Origin: Cyathus striatus
Lineage: Eukaryota > Basidiomycota > Agaricomycetes > Agaricales > Nidulariaceae
Length of the DNA stretch: 64,000 nucleotides
Direction: 5' to 3'
Assembly: GCA_025738555.1 (NCBI GenBank)
Contig: JAOVFP010000018.1
Location: forward strand, 3,162,001 to 3,226,000
This document shows, piece after piece, positions 22,707 to 32,392 of this stretch. Numbering within the stretch: the first letter of the stretch is position 1; the number at the start of each line of letters is the position of its first letter. The position numbers and the translations under genes were made by a program. The notes below the pieces were generated by a model, which saw only the letters and a program-made list of their open reading frames with translations, made no database searches and was not told where the DNA came from.

Positions 22707-23840
22707 TTACAACATTTTACAGTCAGCCATTCCATGGCCTTGTTTGTTACACTTGAAGCATTTGTGCCGATAGCGACATCGGTCTTTATGATAATTGCAT
22801 CCAGCAGCAGAATTGAATTTGCGGCAGACCTCCTTTGACTTCTCGCGGCCTGTAGCATTCGACCGTGACGTCGACTTCAATTCATTGTTTTGATCAGGCT
22901 TCCACTCTGCTCCCTCCCGAGTAAGGAAAGCAGTCTCCATAAAATGAAAGTGCTGGAAATCGCATAGCCGAATGTCACTCCTAGAGGCAACATAGGTTCG
23001 GACTGCTTCATCAAAGCGGACAACTTGGATGGGCTCCGAAATATTCATGAAGTATAGACGAATGTATTCTCCATAAGCAGTAAGCTCGTCACTCCGGTGG
23101 GGGAAGGCATGTTTAATAGCAGAAGAGGCATAAAGCCATGCGGGAAACCATTCATCATAACATAAAATCTCTTTGAAGTTGGATGATCGTATAGTGAACT
23201 TGGTATCACCAACTTGCAGAGTCTGGAAGTAAAAGGGGGTGGTTGCATTGATTCCACTCAAAACGTGGGAGAGGTTAACTGGACGCCCTCGAATGATATT
23301 GTCCCATTCGCATTCGGGAAAGTAGACCGCAAGACGTGCACTCTCCATCGCCCATCGCTTAACAGTATCAGGATCATTTGCAAACAACCTAAGCGTGTTC
23401 CGAGTCTTGAGGACATCTGGATGAAGCTTGAATTCTTCCTCAATTTGTTCCGCATACCAAGGCATGTCCTTCAGAAAGATACGTTGCTTTTTGTTGGGGT
23501 GTCCACGGTCATCATTACAGCCATTTGCTGCGCTGTATTGTCTGCCGTACAATATCATGTCATCCTCAATACTACGATGCCTTTTGTTTGAGTAACGCAA
23601 GCCACTATTGGACAAGGGGTCAGACATTCCGGTACAGATAGAGGTACCGCTGCTCATGTCATTAGAGACCTGTAGTGAACTGCCCATTCCAGATAATGTA
23701 GTGCTGGTCACGCCAGTGGATAGAGTGCTGCTACCATCTTGACCATACTCAGCCCCCATGACCGGCACCGCAGAAATCGATGCTATACCCGTCCCACAGG
23801 GAACTTGATATTCAGTAGTGGCAGAATTGTACGTCGCCAT
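22707..23840 (-). CDS. Gag-like retroelement-derived protein with CCCH finger and zinc knuckle
   Basis: One uninterrupted reading frame of 377 codons, in contrast with the intron-rich neighbours. The first ~90 residues are Ser/Thr/Gly-rich. A helical core follows (KDMPWYAEQIEEEFKLHPDV; FANDPDTVKRWAMES; ECEWDNIIRGRPVNLSHVLS). The C-terminus holds a CCCH-type cluster (CRKFNSAAGC...CRYRH) and then a C-x2-C-x4-H-x4-C zinc knuckle (CFKCNKQGHGMADC). I recall this layout from Gag-like orphan proteins next to retroelements in Agaricomycetes. Such proteins bind nucleic acid and assemble particles. No reverse transcriptase, integrase or recombinase frame is adjacent, so it is a remnant or a domesticated copy. 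The frame is intact. Confidence 0.75.
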   Translation of the reverse strand: MATYNSATTEYQVPCGTGIASISAVPVMGAEYGQDGSSTLSTGVTSTTLSGMGSSLQVSNDMSSGTSICTGMSDPLSNSGLRYSNKRHRSIEDDMILYGRQYSAANGCNDDRGHPNKKQRIFLKDMPWYAEQIEEEFKLHPDVLKTRNTLRLFANDPDTVKRWAMESARLAVYFPECEWDNIIRGRPVNLSHVLSGINATTPFYFQTLQVGDTKFTIRSSNFKEILCYDEWFPAWLYASSAIKHAFPHRSDELTAYGEYIRLYFMNISEPIQVVRFDEAVRTYVASRSDIRLCDFQHFHFMETAFLTREGAEWKPDQNNELKSTSRSNATGREKSKEVCRKFNSAAGCNYHKDRCRYRHKCFKCNKQGHGMADCKML

Positions 23841-24534
23841 TCAGCTAGAACCCCAGAGATTATGTAGAGGGTAAATGGCCTGAAACACGGAGGCAGCGAA
23901 CACCTCTTTGAAGAGCTAAGTTTAACTTTTAAAGAGATAGCAGTGAACGATATTTGGGGCCTTGGTGAATAATATCGGAAGTTGACGTTGATTGTTAAGC
24001 ACGAACGGGAGGCTGACGAGAGGGGATTTCCACAACTGAATTAGGCAACGTCATTTGGACGATCGCATTGAACCAGTGTGCCGTTAGAACCGAGAATTAA
24101 TTACATAAAAAATAGGGCCGTCTAGCGGCAAAACCCACTACCTACCAAATAAGCAATAGGGCCAGGTAAGTAAGAGAATTGAGAATATTTATTAATAATA
24201 CAAATTTAAAATACAGTAATTGATACAATAGATTAAAACTCATATATTTTGTGGATATGAAGTTCATGAGTCTGGAAAGAAACTGGTTGTGATAGGCGAG
24301 ATTAAAATAAGGCAAATGGAAATACCCTGTACAATTTGGATTTGTTAAGTCACATAGTTGTTTAATATGGAAGAAAGATATTTAGTAGAAAAGGATGGTA
24401 AGTTGTCTTCATTAATATTTTAGAGGTTTTAAAATAAGTATTAGTACTGAATGTGAATTAGTGGCATTGAGTATATTTTGTAATACATTTATTTTTAACC
24501 CTGACTGGGAAGGTATTTGTTGCAAGGACACACT
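23841..24534. other. Left edge of the AT-rich gene desert
   Basis: Contains the upstream flank of the Gag-like gene and then increasingly AT-rich DNA from about 24100. No gene is recognised. Confidence 0.4.
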
Positions 24535-24665
24535 GAAATATATCAGATGTGCAACAGCATGGGTAACCCATGGGTATCTGGAGCTCAACCCATACCCATA
24601 CCCATGCTAACCTGTACCCATTCTCATGGGTATGGGTTCCCACAGGTATCGCAACCCATAGATTT
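24535..24665. repeat. ACCCAT/ATGGGT-rich palindromic cluster
   Basis: At least five ACCCAT words and several ATGGGT words are interleaved within 130 bp, including AACCCATACCCATACCCATG and CTCATGGGTATGGGTTCC. The segment can fold back on itself. Function is unknown; it may be the end of a foldback element. Confidence 0.5.
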
Positions 24666-24784
24666 TACTAATATTTACAAATTTTAGAATAAGAAAGAAT
24701 ATTAAGATGAAATATAGCATAGCACTCAGACCAGACATGCAAATATTATGTACAATAGCTCATTTTGTATGTACATTACAGACC

Positions 24785-25000
24785 TCTTTACACTTAGCCA
24801 TGTGTTCTGTATGGATCCATGTGGAATCCGTATGGAATTTTCAGAATCTGTGTGGAATCTGCACAGATTTTTTTCATTTTGGCAGAGGTTTTTTTGGGTC
24901 TGTACAGATTCCGCACAGGTTCCAAAAATTCCGTACGGATTACGCAGAATTCCTTGGAATTCTGCATTACAGACCTGAAAATTCTGTACAGAATTTTATT
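24785..25000. repeat. Foldback (inverted-repeat) sequence
   Basis: Words such as TGTGGAATCCGTATGGAATT on the left are answered by inverted partners on the right (AATTCCGTACGGATTACGCA), around a T-rich centre at about 24865-24895. Related words (ACAGAATCCATGCAGAATAT) recur near 25490-25530 beyond the satellite array. The satellite may therefore be nested inside a larger foldback element. Confidence 0.5.
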
Positions 25001-25017
25001 ATACTTATTTCCTTGCA

Positions 25018-25440
25018 TGTGACACTCTGCATTAAGCATGACACTAGGTGTTGAGTGTGATACTAGGTGTTGAGTGTGACACTATATGTTAAATGTGACA
25101 CTATAAGCGTGACACTAGGTGTTGAGTGTGACACTATACATTAAATGTGACACTATAAGCGTGACACTAGGTGTTGAGTGTGACACTATACATTAAATGT
25201 GACACTATAAGCGTGACACTAGGTGTTGAGTGTGACACTATACATTAAATGTGACACTATAAGCGTGACACTATGCATTAAGCATGACACTATGCATTAA
25301 GCATAACACTAAGTGATGAGTGTGACACTCTGCATTAAGCATGACACTAAGTGTTGAGTGTGACACTATATGTTAAGCATAACACTATGCATTAAGTGTG
25401 ATACTATGCATTGAGAATGATACTATATATTGAGTGTATC
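25018..25440. repeat. Satellite array with 52-bp higher-order unit
   Basis: Every submonomer carries GTGACACTA. The submonomers run 19+19+14 bp (GTGACACTAGGTGTTGAGT, GTGACACTATACATTAAAT, GTGACACTATAAGC). The 52-bp unit occurs three times without change and once with small changes between about 25085 and 25275. The flanks of the array are more diverged (GTGATACTA, CATAACACTA). Identity is highest in the middle, as expected from unequal exchange. Confidence 0.85.
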
Positions 25441-25845
25441 ATGGATTTTGTATAGTGTGACAAGGCAGCAATGCATAAATCCACACAGAATCCATGCAGA
25501 ATATGTATGGAATCCATATAGAATAATCACCTCTAATAATAATAATAGCTACTATATAAATTCTGTATGGTATCTATACAGACCTCTTGGGGGAGTGTAA
25601 ATTACTGACATTACAGGGCTTGTGATATGTGAGCACTCAGCTAAATTGAGTTAAAATTGGCAGCTGTAAGATACTATCTTCAGGTAGGCAATGGCATGGG
25701 AACTGTACTAGGACAGTCTAGTATACTTAATAAACATTGAATTATAATGAACTAGAGTACAACTATTTATATGTAGTATAGTATGGGTATGAAACAGAGG
25801 GGTTAAAAATGAAGCAGAGAGAGCAAAAGCAATGTAGTGGGGGTC

Positions 25846-26850
25846 ACCAATCATGCATGTCACACCAGTGTGACAGCCATCACATGCCCTTTTCCATTGA
25901 CCCAGTCGAATATCTCAAGCTACAACTTAGTACAAGCCTCTGATTACCTTAAAATAACTTGCATTATATACAGTTGAATAGTATCCTTAATATTACTGAA
26001 TGGATATGTGTGTATTAGTTATATCATTATAAAATCGCGAGTTAATGCAATCTCTCTGCCAAAAATAGGCATCAAATCAGTATTTCTGTCCCCAGCTCTC
26101 AGAATTGCAATATTCCAACTTTCTTCAATAACAAATATTATACAGTAAAGGTAATAGAACAATGTTGTTGAGTCAGAATTTTGAAAAATAATTTCTGACC
26201 ATGATATCTGGTATATCATATGTCATTATTTTGTAAAAATTCGGGCTCAACAGTTTTATTCTCCTAATAAAACTGATCATATTTCATCACTAACATGAGT
26301 TGTAAAATTGAGTTCCTGTTGCACGGCCGCAGTTTCAAGTGGGGGTCACTAATTTGACATGTCACACTGGTGTGACAGCAATGCATGCTCATTTTGCATG
26401 GACTCAGTGAAATATCTTTTCCTACAGATACTCAATCACTTTAAAATAACTTGTATGATATGTAATTGAGTAGTATATTTAATCTGATATAATTATATTT
26501 TTAGTAGTCTAATACATAAATTTAAATTTGCATAATAGTCCAACCTCTGCCAAAATATGCATCAAATCAGTAATATTGTGCCCAGTCTTCAGATTTTCAC
26601 TTTATCCACTAATCTTAATGACAAAAGTTATATAATTTAACATAAGGAACAAAACTGTTGAGCCAGAATTTTAAGAAACCTTCTTTAACCAGTCAATCAT
26701 GCAAGGTAACACACAAGATCTCCAGGTAAAAGTCAAAAATAAAAATTCGGGCTCAACAGTTCTATTCTAATACTAAATTCGAGTACTTTTTGTCATTAAA
26801 GCTAGCTGTGAAACTGAAATTCTGATGAGTGGCCATAGATACAAGTTTTG
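25846..26850. repeat. Tandem duplication of a ~490-bp AT-rich unit
   Basis: Unit 1 (about 25846-26335) and unit 2 (about 26340-26850) share, in the same order, GGGGGTCAC, a TGTCACAC(C/T)(A/G)GTGTGACAG palindrome, CTTTAAAATAACTTG-type words, GCATCAAATCAGTA and AAAAATTCGGGCTCAACAGTT. They have diverged by scattered substitutions and small indels. An inverted partner of the left end (GGTGACCCCC with a CACTGTGTGAC palindrome) occurs at about 28020-28075, so both units may lie inside a ~2.2-kb inverted-repeat element. Confidence 0.65.
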
Positions 26851-28079
26851 CCCTCCTAAATAGCATGAGAAACTAGTATAACATACACTCAAGTTGCACT
26901 GTGGACTGCCATTAGACAGCTATTCTCTTCATAATAATTATTCTGACTCAATATTGTTGTTAATATGTTGTAGCTGAGCACTTTATATCACTATCACTAA
27001 TTAAAATAATAAGTTTCCATGAAGCAATTGAAGTGCAACTTCGCTGTATCAAAGAGCATGGGAAATTAGCACAGTACACTTGGAAATACCACACATACAC
27101 CATGTCATATCCATGACAATCCCTGTACCATTGGAGTCAACTCCGGGTTTACTCTGCTTTTAGTACGTTTCCTCTGGATTATGTATACTTGTTATATATT
27201 GAACTCTTCCTTACTAATGTTTACTTGTAACTGTTTACTTGTTCCTTCCCTTTAATATTACTACCTCGTTCTCCAGCCGTGGCCATTTCTCCTATGACTA
27301 TAATCTAGAGGTGTACTACTAGTTTACCATGTTCTACATTTCATGGAGTTTACTTAACCCTAGGATGCCACATACCCATGGGCATTACTCCATATGCATT
27401 TGGACAAAGCAGTTTACTATATAAACTACTCCTGTAATGTAGATAGACTTCAGTTTCAAATCAACTACATTTACACCCTTCTCCCACTTGGGCCTTGAGC
27501 CAACTCCGCTATTTTGCCACTTACTCCGCTTTGTTCTAAATATGGAACTGGAAGTCCAAGGGGCACAACACACAAGTTGAAGCCAATGTTCCACTACTCC
27601 CGTACTTGTTCATCATCTCCACACACCCTACTAATGTTGTACAAGTTACTCCGCTATTAGACTATCTACTCTGAGGTTCTTGTCCCTAGTGGAATAGAAC
27701 AGGACATGACACACCACTTAAACACTACCTCCAAGTAATAACTTAGCAGAAATTCATAAAATAAGCATTATTATACTACATTTGAACTACTGTTTATGAT
27801 TATAAAAATAATTTAACCAGATATAGTAAAATATCTCTTTAATTCTTCAATTCAGCAACTGTGACAAAGTTGTGACAAGAAAGGAAGATGTATTTAAGCA
27901 TTTATGTTTATAATTTCAACATGGTACATATACTTCAACACTTAGAATAGATAAAATATTATTATTACACAGAAAGAATGAAGAGAAACATTCAGAATTT
28001 CACTTCTCTGCATTTCATCACTTTTGGTCACACTGTGTGACGTCACGCTAAACACCATATAGGGATTGGTGACCCCCAA
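26851..28079. other. AT-rich, gene-free sequence
   Basis: No exon-like frame is seen. It ends with the inverted counterpart (GGATTGGTGACCCCCAAA) of the GGGGGTCACCAATC word at 25847. Short stretches with ACTCCGCTATT-type words repeat at about 27500 and 27645. Confidence 0.4.
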
Positions 28080-28400
28080 ATGTAGAGATTTTATAAATGA
28101 AGCATATAAAGTAGAATCAACATAGAGAGAGAAGGAATGAAGTAGGGAGATCTGTAACAAAGCAGGGAGAGCTGCAACGAAGCTGAGAGAGCAGAATTAA
28201 AGTAGCTAGAATAGGACCAAGTTATAAAGAGCAGGAATGAAGCATAGAGACCAGAAACTAGACAGGGAGATGAAGAACAAAGAAGAGACCAGAAACTAAG
28301 CAGAGAGAGCATGAACTAGGCAGAGAGAGCAGGAAAAGATTGAGAATGATGGAGAGAGAATAAGAACAAGTTAGAGAGAGCATGAATGAAACAGATAGGT
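28080..28400. repeat. Degenerate purine-rich tandem repeat
   Basis: About ten loose copies of a ~30-bp purine-rich word of the type GAAGCAGRGAGAGCRKGAAYKA. Similar words (ATGAAGCAGAGAGAGC) also occur just left of the duplication at about 25810-25830, on the outer side of the opposite GGGGGTCACC end. Confidence 0.5.
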
Positions 28401-28564
28401 TAATGGCTTATGAACAAGGCAGTAAGCTTAAGGAACTTGCTAGCACTAGTGCTAATTCCATGGAGATTCATAACATATTTCAAATGTTGCATAGACATAA
28501 ATATATGTGATAACTCTTTTAGGTTTCCAATAATGAATTGAAACTATGATGAGAAATGAGCAAC

Positions 28565-28923
28565 TGTTAGATATTCTGGGTTGCACAGCTCCTTTGACAG
28601 CTGTCACTTGTCACCTGTCATACTTGACAGTTCTGTGATTGACAGATATGTGATTGACAGATTGACAGCTGTCAGTTACCTTAGTTACATGGACCTTGGT
28701 TGGGACTTTGGTAGACAGCCTCAGTATATATATACACTCTGTAACTTGGTAGTAGATAACAAGTTTCCTCCCCATTTTGTGTCTGTGTTAGTGTTTGTGT
28801 CTGAGTTATTTGCTTCCTTACCACCTTCCTTGCTCTTTATTACCCTCTATTCTCTCTCCATCCACCCCCTCTATTCTTGTTACTTCTCACAGCAACATAC
28901 AGATTACTAAGAAGAATATAACA
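28565..28923 (+). mobile_element. Possible LTR (solo or truncated)
   Basis: The 359-bp segment begins TGTTAGATATTCT and ends AGAATATAACA, that is TG...CA with short inverted ends. It contains TATATATATAC near 28720 followed by a CT-rich downstream part, as in LTR U3-R-U5 organisation. A TGACAG/CTGTCA-rich cluster lies at 28600-28680. No 5-bp target duplication was found and no second copy is in the window. The call rests on termini and layout only. Confidence 0.4.
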
Positions 28924-30223
28924 TACATGGCTTAATTCAGGTGTTGCATGTGGAGGAAGGTTGGAAGAAGTTATGATAGACAGTGAAGAAGACATGAAGG
29001 GGCTGTAAGTTATGAAAGTTAGTCAAGTTAAATAGCAAAAGGAATGCAACACACATTGTGAAATGAGGATTGATTTTAGCTCATCAGAGATGAGGGAGGA
29101 GTAAAGATAACACACAGTTCAAGATAGAAGCAAGGAAGATGGGAAATAAATACAACACAAGATTATATAGTAGTAGAATTTTCAATTGATAACAATTGAT
29201 TGAAATAGTGGTTCAATTCATAAGTGTACTAAATACATTTTGAATAGTTTTGGTTTCAATAGTGGCAGGAGCCAATCAGGTTGAGATCACAGCAAGAACC
29301 AATCAGGTTGAGATCCCAAAGTCAGATCTCAAAATTGCCTTTTCAGGATGTCAAGAGTCCCCTAAGACCCACTTACCTTAAAAGGTAGTGGGAATAAAGT
29401 TATTTGTAGTCATTGACCAATACCTTTGGAGTGTTTGGCTGCACCAGGAATAATTAATAATTAACAATTCATGTAAACTAAATGTACTAAACAGTCTAAA
29501 CTTGTCCAACTTGAGCTTGATTAATGATTCTTCATGTACTTACTCGTCAAGTCCAAGTCAAGTCCTCGCCATAATTGTTCCCCATTTTGCCCTAGAAGAC
29601 TCTACACTCTACAGACATGCAATTCATCTGTGCTCCATTTTCAGTAGAAGAGGGGAATGCTCATAACCGTCCCGCCCATATTAATTATTCGCTGAAACAT
29701 TTTAGAAGGTCATAACGGTTGCAATACGCCGTGCAGACTCAGTACTCCTGTTATAGATGAGTAAGTTTGCAACCTGCTTGACAACCACCCGAACTTGATC
29801 CAGCGTTAGTTTGATAGCTTTGAGAAGGGCTTCGGGCTGAAATACTAGCTGCAACACTTTGATGACTCAAGCATACGGGTTCCAGATTATAATATGCGTG
29901 CTAGGGGCACTACTCTTGGGAAGATCTACAGAAGTTTCCCAGATGGAAGGTGGAACCAAGATGGAACAGCTACTCATATTCAACGCCTATGATATTCACC
30001 AAGTATCCAGTAGTTGCATTAGGAGTTTCAGCGCCTTGAACAGTCATACTAAATTAAAGGATGAATAATGTTCAGAGCAGAGTAAAAACATCACATATTG
30101 GTATGGCGATTCAGTACGCTGCTTAAAAGGATGAGAGGCAAATCTTCATCCAACAAACAAACATCTTATCTTATCTAACTTCTCAAATTTCTTCTCTCCC
30201 AACGACCCACTGTTCTAACAAAC
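28924..30223. other. Right edge of the gene desert and OYE3 upstream region
   Basis: Contains a two-copy direct repeat with CCAATCAGGTTGAGATC near 29275-29325 and a hairpin (CCACTTACCTT/AAGGTAGTGG) near 29370. A CTTAAAAGG element about 100 bp before the OYE3 ATG may stand in for a TATA box. No gene is recognised. Confidence 0.4.
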
Positions 30224-31803
30224 ATGTCTACTTCTGGGCTATTTACTCTGCTTCAGCTTGGTTCCCACACAATTCACAACCGTATTGTAATGGCGGCATT
30301 GACTAGAAATCGTGCTCCGGGTTCTATTCCAAACGACATCATGAAGGAATACTATGTTCAGTGCGCCAGAGGCGGTGCTGGCCTGATCGTTACGGAAGGC
30401 ACGCTCATTACACCTCAAGGGTGGGGTGTTATCTCTTCGTCATACATGCCCAGCTTAACCGAATTGTAGAACTGAGTGGCCACACATACCTGGTATCTGG
30501 AATTTCGAGCAATCTGCAGCATGGAGGAATATCGTCGATGCAGTTCATGCTGAAGGTTCCAAAATTTATGTTCAGGTTTGTCAGTCTTTCCTTATGCAGA
30601 CAATTTTAACCTTACCATCCGCTGTCTCGCAGTTGTGGCATCGTGAGTTAATTAAACATTTTGTACACCGAACCAAATGACTTACGATTGGGACATTCAC
30701 TATCAGTTGGTCATATATCTCATCCCGATGCCCCGGAGCAGAAGCTTTCTGGAATGGTGAGCGGCATACTATGCATTGAGTGTCTCTTTGCTTACCCTAT
30801 TAGCCCGTCTATGCACCCTCTGCTATCTCCGCCAGAGGGGGCCGATTTAGGCACATTCCCGGAGAACCTGGATATGTGACAGTAAGCAGTAATCTATTCG
30901 CTCCACGCCCCATTAGATCCAATTTTATTTTTCTGTTTTAGCCTACCGAGATCGAAGATCCCTGGACACTTGTCAAGATGTACAAAGACGCTGCTGTGCA
31001 TGCTAAAGAAGCAGGATTTGACGGCGTCGAATGTAAGTTTGTTCCCATGATAGATGAGGGCGCGTGCTGATACATAATGCTTGAGACAGTACAAGGAGCT
31101 GGTGGCTACCTCATTGCACAATTTCTTGACTACACTGCAAACCAGCGCAACGATCAATGGGGAGGTAGCATTGAGAACCGTGCCAGATTCGGGCTTGAAG
31201 TCTTGAAAGCTGTTAAAGAAGTATTCGGGAATGATGTCTCTATCAAACTTGCCCCCACTGGAGGTTTCAATGACGTTGGGTAAGTTCATATCAATCGTCA
31301 CTCATCAAAATGGCTCACCTGTAACTTCACTCTAGGATGCCCCTTCAAAATACCATTGATACATTTTCGTATTTCATCAATGAGGCGGACACGCTTGGAC
31401 TTTCTTATTTCTTACTGATGCAATATACTGAAGCATTCGATCCTATTATTGATGGTTTGTGTAGACCACTTCCCACGAGTATCATTGAGTCTAACTACCG
31501 TAGCATTCAGGGAAAAGGCGTGCAATTCAGCATGATACTCTCAGGACTTACGTGCCTCTCATCAAGAACTCCAAGGTCATAGCAAATGCTGGCATAACGC
31601 CGGAAGCTGGAGCAGTTTTATTATCTTCTGGAAAAGTGGACGCCATTGCATTTGGTGTTCCTTATATTGCTCACCCAGACCTTGCGAAGCGCGTAGAACA
31701 CGGTAAACCGTTGGATAATATTCCTAATGGCTTGTATTTCCACTGGAAAGGGGAAGAGGATATGTGGGTGGGGTACACTGACTATCCACTAGCCTTTTAT
31801 TAG
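30224..31803 (+). CDS. Old Yellow Enzyme family protein with altered active site (OYE3)
   Basis: Nine exons in phase: 30224-30420, 30470-30575, 30633-30642, 30707-30756, 30804-30881, 30942-31032, 31090-31279, 31336-31454 and 31511-31803, giving 377 residues with no stop or frameshift. The overall fold signatures remain (AALTRNRAPGSIPNDIMKEY, GGRFRHIPGEPGYV, QWGGSIENRARF, VDAIAFGVPYIAHPDLAKRV). The active-site run, however, reads QGAGGYL, not HGANGYL. The two substrate-binding residues (His and Asn) are Gln and Gly; only the Tyr remains. LWHLGR has become LWHLGH. The first intron has a poor donor (GTGGGG). It may bind FMN without normal ene-reductase activity, or have changed substrates. An early pseudogene is the alternative. 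Confidence 0.85.
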
Positions 31804-32392
31804 AAGGATACCTACCTACCTTCACAACGGAGAATGATTTGGAACCCCAATGGAGGTTATTAATAACACATCATACATAAATGTCGGTCATATTAATAAT
31901 ATATTCTGCAAAGCTCTCGTTGGATACCGACACTTCCGGAGGTCTTTGGTTCATGAATCATGCTAAATAACTCTTCTGACGTTCTATTATTGGTCGACTC
32001 GGTGATATCCAATGTGTTCCAGCTATCCGCCCGTTTCAACCCCGTCCGCAATTCGTTAATCGATGCACCCTTTATATTGTGCCTTGACTACGGTTATCCT
32101 TTCTCATTGTGTGCACTGAGGTGAGCATTAACCAGAAAGTCTCGAAACGAAGTCTGGGACTAAAGGTTGCAAATGTTCAGTACTATGCATAAATTGCATA
32201 AAATTCCTGATGAATAATTTGTAAACGCATCGCGAGTTTGACGCTGTGATATGTCATCCCAACGACTAAGTAACGATACGATGATTAATATTTAGAACAG
32301 CCCGTTGCGTACTAAACTTATTCATCCAGTAGGCCAATAATATGGCCATGAGACTGTATAAAAAGATGTCAGCGACCTCTACGACCAGCAAA
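31804..32392. other. OYE3-OYE4 spacer, left of the inserted element
   Basis: Holds the 3' flank of OYE3 and what looks like the original OYE4 promoter near its right end. No gene is recognised. Confidence 0.4.
32357..32364 (+). promoter_or_regulatory. Probable original TATA box of OYE4
   Basis: TATAAAAA is followed by GATGTCAGCGACCTCTACGA and then CCAGCAAACATC. This resembles the OYE3 leader order (TTAAAAGGATG...CAACAAACAAACATC). It is now separated from the OYE4 ATG (34570) by the inserted 2.1-kb element. Confidence 0.5.

Noticed and set aside
24707..25054. 115-codon frame with repeated FG/FH residues
   Set aside because: Produced by the foldback repeat words; not a protein.
25018..25440. 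CRISPR-like regular repeats
   Set aside because: There are no unique spacers; submonomers are contiguous and the genome is eukaryotic.
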